DNA of 64,000 bases, taken from NCBI RefSeq assembly GCF_949987535.1, contig NC_080074.1, forward strand, positions 42,701,641 through 42,765,640, read 5' to 3'. Below, in pieces: positions 57,590-64,000 of this stretch. The notes beneath the pieces are model-generated. The model worked only from the letters and a program-made list of their open reading frames with translations. It had not been told where the DNA came from and ran no database searches. Source of the DNA: Balaenoptera acutorostrata (taxonomy: Eukaryota; Chordata; Mammalia; Artiodactyla; Balaenopteridae). Made by a program: the position numbers and the translations under genes. How positions within the stretch are numbered: the stretch's first letter is position 1; every line of letters starts with the position of its first letter.

Positions 57590-57745
57590 CCTAAAGCATG
57601 GCTCCTGGACAACCTGCACTGGAGTCACCCGGGAGTATTGCAAGGCAGATTCCTAGGCCCCAGAGAAGCAGAATCTCTAGGGGTGGAGCCATAGAAGCCC
57701 TCCTAACAAGCTTCTCAGAAAGGTACGCTGACCCAGGGTAGGCAC
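57590..57745 (+). mobile_element. MER5-like hAT-Charlie fossil
   Basis: 'ctggacaacctgcactggag', 'cagattcctaggccccagag' and 'gaagcagaatctctaggggt' resemble MER5-type repeats. Confidence 0.6.
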
Positions 57746-57749
57746 ACTG

Positions 57750-58415
57750 TTAAAACACTTAAAAATTCTTTTGATTTATCTCGATCTAAAGATCATTATA
57801 AACAGCTACCTACAGACAACTATAGAATCTGAGGCTCAGTGTGACTTTTTAAAGACTCCCCACTCTCATCTGATAGTGAATTACTAATCCTGGAAACTGG
57901 GTTGAGGATTTGTGTTTTTCTCACAAATCTCAATTCTGCAAAATTAGCAAAGAATGCTGCATTGTCCTGGCACATTCAGCTGGCTCAGGGAGAAAAGGAG
58001 TATCAGACTATATAAGGTATATTTTCATTATTTCTCCAGAAACTTTTAGTTCATTACCAGACTCAATCCAACCCTTTATTTTTCAGTGGCAGGGTGTGAT
58101 ATTAGTCTGTAATGTGTATTTGTAAAATTGAACCAACCTAATCTGTGACTACATCTTAATCTTATATGACCTCAAAAGAAAAAAAAAAAAAAAAGCAGAA
58201 ACATGGTGGGAAAAGGTCAGTTGAGGGTGTACCAGGTGAAAGAATTCATGGTTATTTATATCATAGCCTTGAGTACTTCACATGTTCCGTAAGGCAAGTT
58301 TCACCGTGGGAGAGGGGAGGGTCTTTTTGGTAAGCAGGCTGGGGAAGTTAACAATAAAGGAACTGGGCTGAACTGAAGAAGATTTACGGAGTAACTTCTG
58401 ATTCATTCTGTGGTC
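57750..58415. other. Intergenic, nothing recognised
   Basis: Includes an A-run near 58179. Confidence 0.45.
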
Positions 58416-58419
58416 GTTT

Positions 58420-58865
58420 TAAACACATGCACAAATTCTTTGACATTCCAACAAAAGATGGAGTCTAATTCCCCTTTCTCTGAATAAGGGTCAACCTTAG
58501 TGACTCAGTTTTAACTAACAGAGTATAATGGACCAGGCTAGGTTACAAAAGACAACACAGCTCTTGCCTGCCTCTTTCTCTTGAGATGCTTACTCTTGGA
58601 ACTCAGCCACCATGTTTTGAGGAAGCCCAGACTACATGGGGAGGCCACATGTAAGTATGAGAGCCATAACCTCAGCTAAGATCTTCCCCATCAGCCAGCA
58701 TCAACTAACAGACATGTGAGTGAGTAAGCTTTCAGGCTATTCCAGTCCCCAGTTTTTGAACCATCCCAGCTGACACCCAGTGGAGCAAAGTGAGTTATGT
58801 TGAGTCCTAAATTGCAAATCTGTGAACAAAAATGCCTTTTTAACCACTAAATTATTCAGTGCTGT
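58420..58865 (+). mobile_element. LTR-like repeat (ERVL/MaLR type, uncertain)
   Basis: 'actcttggaactcagccacc', 'ggaagcccagactacatggg' and 'tgagtgagtaagctttcagg' followed by 'aaccactaaattattcagtg' have the layout of MLT-type LTRs. The subfamily is not assigned. Confidence 0.45.
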
Positions 58866-59266
58866 AGATAACCAGAATGTTGTAACTGTTCCCACACAGA
58901 GCCAACATTTCCCATCCTACCATGTTTCCCAAATTGTACTGGAGATGCTAATAGATATCCGATAGGAAAATACTCTACATGAAGTTGCCAGGTACCCGGT
59001 AATTTGAAATTTCTGCCTGATAAAGTTTAGACCCCCCTTTCAGAATTAAATTTATTCTTAAATTGGGAGCCATGGCAAAACAGCTAATCCAAAACCGTAA
59101 AATTAGCTTCCAGTGGTTCTAGGAGTGGAAAAGGGAATTTGGCCTTGGGCAGGCTCTGTTCTGGGAGGAATCACTTTCATCATTTGGAGGTAAGTCAACA
59201 GAGTAGCCCCAAAGTAATCCAAATGTGATATTAAAGTGCTGCATGGTAAAGAAGTATTTTTGTTTT
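58866..59266. other. Intergenic, nothing recognised
   Basis: No gene. Confidence 0.45.
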
Positions 59267-59279
59267 AAAAATGACCCGC

Positions 59280-59583
59280 GGGCTTCCCTGGTGGCGCAGT
59301 GGTTGAGAATCTGCCTGCTAATGCAGGGGACACGGGTTCGAGCCCTGGTCTGGGAGGATCCCACATGCCGCGGAGCAGCTGGGCCCGTGAGCCACAATTA
59401 CTGAGCCTGCGCGTCTGGAGCCTGTGCTCCGCAACAAGAGAAGCCGCGATAGTGAGAGGCCCACGCACCGCGATGAAGAGTGGCCCCCGCTTGCCGCAAC
59501 TAGAGAAAGCCTTAGCACAGAAACGAAGACCCAACATAGCAATCAAGCAATCAATCAATCAACAAATAAAACTTAAAAAAAAA
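59280..59583 (+). mobile_element. CHR-type SINE
   Basis: A complete, little diverged copy. The perfect 13-bp duplication AAAAATGACCCGC is at 59267-59279 and 59584-59596. Confidence 0.95.
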
Positions 59584-59864
59584 AAAAATGACCCGCTTGG
59601 GATATTTTCGGCCCCTTGTGGTGGTCTGGTATATTTAGGGAGGACTGCTGGCAACTGTAGTTCTAAAAAGTCTTCATGATCAGTTAAGTTCAGGGAGCGT
59701 TAGAGCCGTCTATCTATGTTCGTGCAGATTCACACTGCATGCTAGCAGATTGAAGGCCTTGAGATCTTGTAGTTGAGGCGTCTGTTTCAACTTGAAGAAA
59801 GCCTTGCACTGAATTAGTTGTCCATGGAGCCACGAACAACTCAGGGAGCACTGGGAAATGACGG

Positions 59865-60030
59865 CCTGGACCACTGGTTCTCAAACTTTTTGATCTTGGG
59901 AACTTTTTACATTCTTCAAATTACTGAGGACCCCCAAAAAGCTTTTGTTCATGACAGTTATATCTATCATTACTTTCCATATATTAAACAAAATTTTAAA
60001 AAAATGTATTAACTCAGACTTCCACTTATA
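59865..60030 (+). mobile_element. hAT-Charlie-type fossil
   Basis: 'ccactggttctcaaactttt', 'aaattactgaggacccccaa' and 'agcttttgttcatgacagtt' are typical MER1-group text. Confidence 0.7.
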
Positions 60031-60771
60031 GTCAAGTTGAAATAACAGGAACCAAATTTACCCTCTCACTTGAAACAAGCAAAAACACAGACTAATTACA
60101 TGAAAAAATATGGTTTTGAGAACTACTGACAATAGGCAACAAAGGAGAGTTACGGAGAAAATGAGGTCAGTCTTGGGATTTTGAGAGTTTCCAGGCTATA
60201 GTCTAAGGAGGGAGAATACAGAGGGAGCTGGAAGGCACCCCAAGTTGAGGACACAGAGCTGAGGGTCCAGAGAAACCAGGGCAGCTAGCATTGGAGGGAC
60301 TGGAGAGAGCTGCACAGAGAACCCCAGGAATTCGTAGAGCACCGTCCAACCGCCCCCACACCTTGCAAGTCTTCAGCTGTGTTCTGGTTGCACATGCATG
60401 CCGGGTAACTACCCAAGATTACGGAAAAAAACACCTGAAAGATGTAGAGAGAATGGTGTCTGGTGCTCATATGGAGCTGGGGATAGTGCCTATTCTCACC
60501 AGTGAGATTGAGAAGTGTGACTCATGGAGCTTTGGATGGAGACCTCAGTACATTACTGAGGTCTTGCCTCAGTAATGGGGAATAATTAACTCTGAACTGA
60601 ACACTGCTCTGGTCCTGCCTAACAAATCTTGCTTAACAGCAAAACCTGAAAGGATCAAAGTTTCCAAATAATTGCATCCCAGAACAAAGCTCTGGAATTT
60701 TTATAAGAATAAAAAAATACCCAGCACTCAATTCATAGTGTCTGGCATCTAATCAAAAATTACCAGGCATG

Positions 60772-61070
60772 GGGCTTCCCTGGTGGCGCAGTGGTTGAGA
60801 ATCTGCCTGCCAATGCAGGGGACACGGGTTTGGGCCCTGGTCTGGGAAGATCCCACATGCCGCGGAGCAACTAAGCCCGTGAGCCACAACTACTGAGCCT
60901 GCGCGTCTGGAGCTTGTGCTCCGCAACAAGAGAGGCCGCGACAGTTGAGAGGCCCGCGCACAGCGATGAAGAGCGGCCCCCGCTCGCTGCAACTAGAGAA
61001 AGCCCTCGCACAGAAACGAAGACCCAACACAGCCAAAAATAAATAAATAAATAAAAATTAAAAAAAAAAA
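60772..61070 (+). mobile_element. CHR-type SINE
   Basis: A complete copy in the ancient L1. The perfect duplication TACCAGGCATG is at 60761-60771 and 61071-61081. Confidence 0.95.
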
Positions 61071-61301
61071 TACCAGGCATGCAAAGAAGCAGGAAAATAC
61101 AGTCCATAATGATGAAGAAAAATCTATCAAAACCAACCCAGACCTGACATACATATGAAAATTAACAGGTAAGAATATTAAAAGTTAATTATAACTGTAC
61201 TCTATTTTCAGAGAGTTAAGTAGCAATACAGAAGATGTAAAAATGGTTCAAATAAAACACTGTAGGTGAAAACTAATGTGGCAGATAAAAAATACACTGA
61301 A

Positions 61302-61556
61302 GGGCTTCCCTGGTGGCGCAGTGGTTGAGAATCTGCCTGGACACGGGTTCGAGCCCTGGTCTGGGAAGATCCCACATGCCGCGGAGCAACTAGGCCCGTG
61401 AGCCACAATTACTAAGCCTGCGCATCTGGAGCCTGTGCTCCGCAACAAGAGAGACCACGATACCGCGATGAAGAGTGGCCCCCACTTGCCACAACTAGAG
61501 AAAGCCCTCGCACAGAAATGAAGACCCAACACTGCCATAAATAAATAATTTAAAAA
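61302..61556 (+). mobile_element. CHR-type SINE with two internal deletions
   Basis: Lacks 'ccaatgcaggg' in the head and about 17 bases near 61463 where sister copies have 'gtgagaggcccgcgca'. The duplication around AAATACACTGAA flanks it. Confidence 0.93.
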
Positions 61557-61572
61557 AAAATACACTGAATAG

Positions 61573-61830
61573 GGGCTTCCCTGGTGGCGCAGTGGTTGAG
61601 AATCTGCCTGCTAATGCAGGGGACACGGGTTCGAGCCCTGGTCTGGGAAGATCCCACATGCCACGGAGCAACTGGGCCCGTGAGCCACAACTACTGAGCC
61701 TACGCATCTGGAGCTTGTGCTCCGCAACAAGAGAGGCCCACGCACAGCGATGACGAGTGGCCCCCGCTCACCGCAACTAGAGAAAGCCCTCACACAGAAA
61801 CGAAGACCCAGCACAACCAAAAAAAAAAAA
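61573..61830 (+). mobile_element. CHR-type SINE, back to back with the previous one
   Basis: Starts 16 bases after the A-tail of the previous copy. The duplication ACACTGAATAG lies at 61562-61572 and 61832-61842, so it landed in the previous copy's own target duplication. It lacks 'cgcgatagtgagag' in the body. Confidence 0.93.
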
Positions 61831-62115
61831 AACACTGAATAGTACTGATGACAGCCTAGACAGTGCAGAAAAAAATTTAACTGAACTTAAAGACATTAAA
61901 AACTATCCAAGATAAACACTGGGGAAAAAAAGAGAATTTTAAAAACTGAATTATCACTGAGCTATAGGACAATCTCAAGTGGCCTAATATACGTGTAACT
62001 GGAGTTTGCTGAAAGGGGGGAAGAAATATATTTGAAGAAATAATGACTGAAAAATTTCCAAATTTGATGACAACTGTAAACCTACAGATCCAAGAAACAG
62101 CAGCAGCAGCAATGA

Positions 62116-63285
62116 GGCTTTCTAATGCTTTGGATGGAAATAATCCCTCTTTCTTACTTAGTACTAGAAACACTGCTATTACAAAGTATTTTCCAATCCA
62201 AGTAAATATCTGATGACAGAGATATTCTGGTAAAATTTATCTGAGCAAAACATTCATACTCCAATTCAAAGGTAAAAAGAGTTTTCTAAGAGGCACATTT
62301 GGTATCCTTGAGTTTATGACTTAGCTGACCTAGATCAAGGGACATTCTGAAGTTTCCACTTGGAATTACAGATTTTTCTATTTTAATAGTCACATAAAGA
62401 TATTTAATAGAAAACTCTAATACCAAGAACTTTATGAAATTGAAGGTTTACTTTCTGACCTGAAGCTAAGATTTCTTGTCCTGGTATGTACCACTTGTTT
62501 CCAATTATCTCTATAAACTCTTAGAACCAGACATCTACATCATAGGTACAATCTACCAATCTGGGAAGGACTGGGGAATCCAGACAAGAAGATAAAGAGG
62601 AGAAAAGTACCTAACTGGAATGAAAAGGGAGGGCTTACAGTAGAATTTCCTTTATTATTTATATTTGTTCAAAATATTGTTACTTGAGTTCTACACAGCT
62701 CTGGAGGCATTACTTTCAATACAGTAAAATAATTATGAAATGAAAATTAGTCCAATCTGAAAATATTTGTTTAATACCACTGGGTTCTCAATTAAACCAT
62801 AAACAATCACGTGAACAACAGGAAAGGGCTCCCCCATAATTTTTGCTTTTTGAAGTCCCAAATAAAGCTTTCTTAGTCATGCAGAGTTTCTCAAGTAACT
62901 GAGATCAATGCTTGGTAGGCTTCCTTTTCCGCTGTTTTACTACAGAGTCTTTAGACATACTTACATTTAAATCTTGGAGATTCATACAGTCCTTGAGGAT
63001 ACTAATTAACTCCATGGAATACAAAATTCTTAAAAAAAAACATATTCTCTTATTTTAAAAAAATTCATTACAAACACAAACATACACACACAGAATTAGA
63101 GGTTGCTGGTTTTTGTTTTTGTTTTTAAAGAATACTACCACCACCTTCTACTTTTGCCCATTTCTAGTCTTGCCACCTGATTCCTAGTTGAGCCAGATAT
63201 AAACATATAGAATAATCTTTTCATATCACAGGTACCACTACCCGTGTTTCATCAATTTCTTGAAGAGAACGGAGCAAAAAACCAA
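62116..63285. other. Intergenic between CSRP2 and the presumed convergent gene
   Basis: AT-rich, with no recognised repeat or exon. Confidence 0.45.
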
Positions 63286-63289
63286 ACAC

Positions 63290-64000
63290 ACATTTAAGAG
63301 TCAATATTTATTCTGATTAATATTTTACAAAATTTTGACAGATTTAATTTATGTAAGGAGAGCTAATTTATTAAACACTTTACAGGTTTTTCTTTCCACA
63401 GAGTAACACGTTAAGTAGCAAAATAATACTTGGCACAGTTATAAATAAAGAAAATATAAAATAAAAATATCCATAGCTTAAGTATAATAATGATGCTGTT
63501 TTATGCCTATTAATATTTCAAATAAATTCCTGGGAACAACAAAATAAGGAAAAAATTCCAAAGAAGTAATTCATGTTTAGAGCTGAGAAATAAGTTCCTA
63601 TTTGCTAAAAGTATGCAATGAAGCTGATATGAACTATTCCCCAAAGGGTCACCTTCATACACAACTTTAGAACGGGGTTAAAGTGGTTCCACACACAAGA
63701 CCTACAAAATAATTAGATGGTACACAGAGGCATGGTTGGCTCCTGACCATCAGACCATTTCTGAGTTATAAATTTCACTGGTACTATGAGATGGCTAGTA
63801 CTAAAGCATTAACATTGCTAATATTTTCCATGTATACATCTAGAGTTTTGTTTTTTTCTATTTAACTGAAAGACATCTCCTTTGCACTGGAAAGAATATT
63901 GTACCATAAAGAAAGAACATGGTAACAACACTCTCATACAAACTCTGAGAAAACCACCATTGTATTTGACTGTTAATAAAAATGTATTTGATAAAAACTG
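63290..64000 (-). other. Possible 3' UTR end of a convergent gene (ZDHHC17 by synteny), partial
   Basis: In human, ZDHHC17 converges on CSRP2 with its 3' end about 5 kb beyond the CSRP2 poly(A) site. Adding the SINEs inserted here puts that end near 63.3-63.5 kb. The - strand has AATAAA at 63307-63312, and the sequence beyond it is AT-rich and apparently repeat-free, as in many long 3' UTRs. No coding sequence is inside the window, so this rests on synteny. Confidence 0.4.
63307..63312 (-). terminator. Candidate poly(A) signal (AATAAA on the - strand)
   Basis: TTTATT on the + strand. Its position fits the expected 3' end of the convergent gene; AT-rich DNA gives such hexamers by chance. Confidence 0.35.

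Larger units (their letters stand above)
60040..62115 (+). mobile_element. Ancient L1 (L1M/HAL1-like) 5' region
   Basis: Old LINE 5' UTR and ORF1 remnants ('ggcatgcaaagaagcaggaa', 'atttccaaatttgatgacaa', 'cctacagatccaagaaacag'). Three SINEs interrupt it. It is homologous to the - strand element at 22890-25530. Confidence 0.65.

Noticed and set aside
59280..59360. tRNA-like heads with B box GGTTCGAGCCC in the SINEs
   Set aside because: These are SINE RNA polymerase III promoter relics. No acceptor stem or cloverleaf is complete, so they are not tRNA genes.
1..64000. Ruminant origin of the window
   Set aside because: CHR SINEs and the mariner palindrome are shared with ruminants. However, I saw no BovB or Bov-A element in 64 kb and many young long CHR copies, so a cetacean fits better. 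A whole-window repeat search would settle it.

Overview
The window is nuclear DNA from a mammal, most likely a cetacean. Fourteen long tRNA-Glu-derived SINEs of the CHR type (the 'cttccctggtggcgcagtgg' family) and two short ones are present. Most are little diverged and several have clean target-site duplications. This family is shared by whales, hippos and ruminants, but I see no ruminant BovB LINE or Bov-A dimer, which favours a whale or dolphin. Genes are split by long introns and most of the DNA is dispersed repeats of very different ages.

One gene is certain: CSRP2 (cysteine- and glycine-rich protein 2, CRP2/SmLIM) on the + strand, complete. A CpG-island promoter and a non-coding first exon lie near 38.4-38.6 kb. 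Five coding exons (48952-57030) join in frame to a 193-residue, two-LIM-domain protein with all 16 zinc ligands intact. A short 3' UTR ends at an AATAAA at 57240. Intron 1 is 10.3 kb and holds mostly MIR, L2 and hAT fossils.

Layout: 1-38 kb is upstream intergenic DNA. It carries a nearly full-length but dead L1 (6978-14800) with two SINEs inserted in it, a 5'-truncated L1 with a mariner-type palindrome in it (18.4-19.1 kb), an ancient L1 5' region on the - strand (22.9-25.5 kb), MaLR-type LTRs and about nine further SINEs. CSRP2 fills 38.5-57.3 kb. From 57.3 kb to the end there are hAT/LTR fossils, a second ancient L1 5' region in opposite orientation to the first, and four young SINEs, two of them inserted back to back. 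The last ~0.7 kb may be the 3' end of a convergent - strand gene, predicted from mammalian gene order to be ZDHHC17.

I found no previously undescribed gene system. The observations most worth checking are the mariner hairpin that resembles the miR-2284/2285 precursors, a G/C inverted repeat in CSRP2 intron 1, the nested L1/SINE insertions, and the possible convergent 3' UTR at the window edge.
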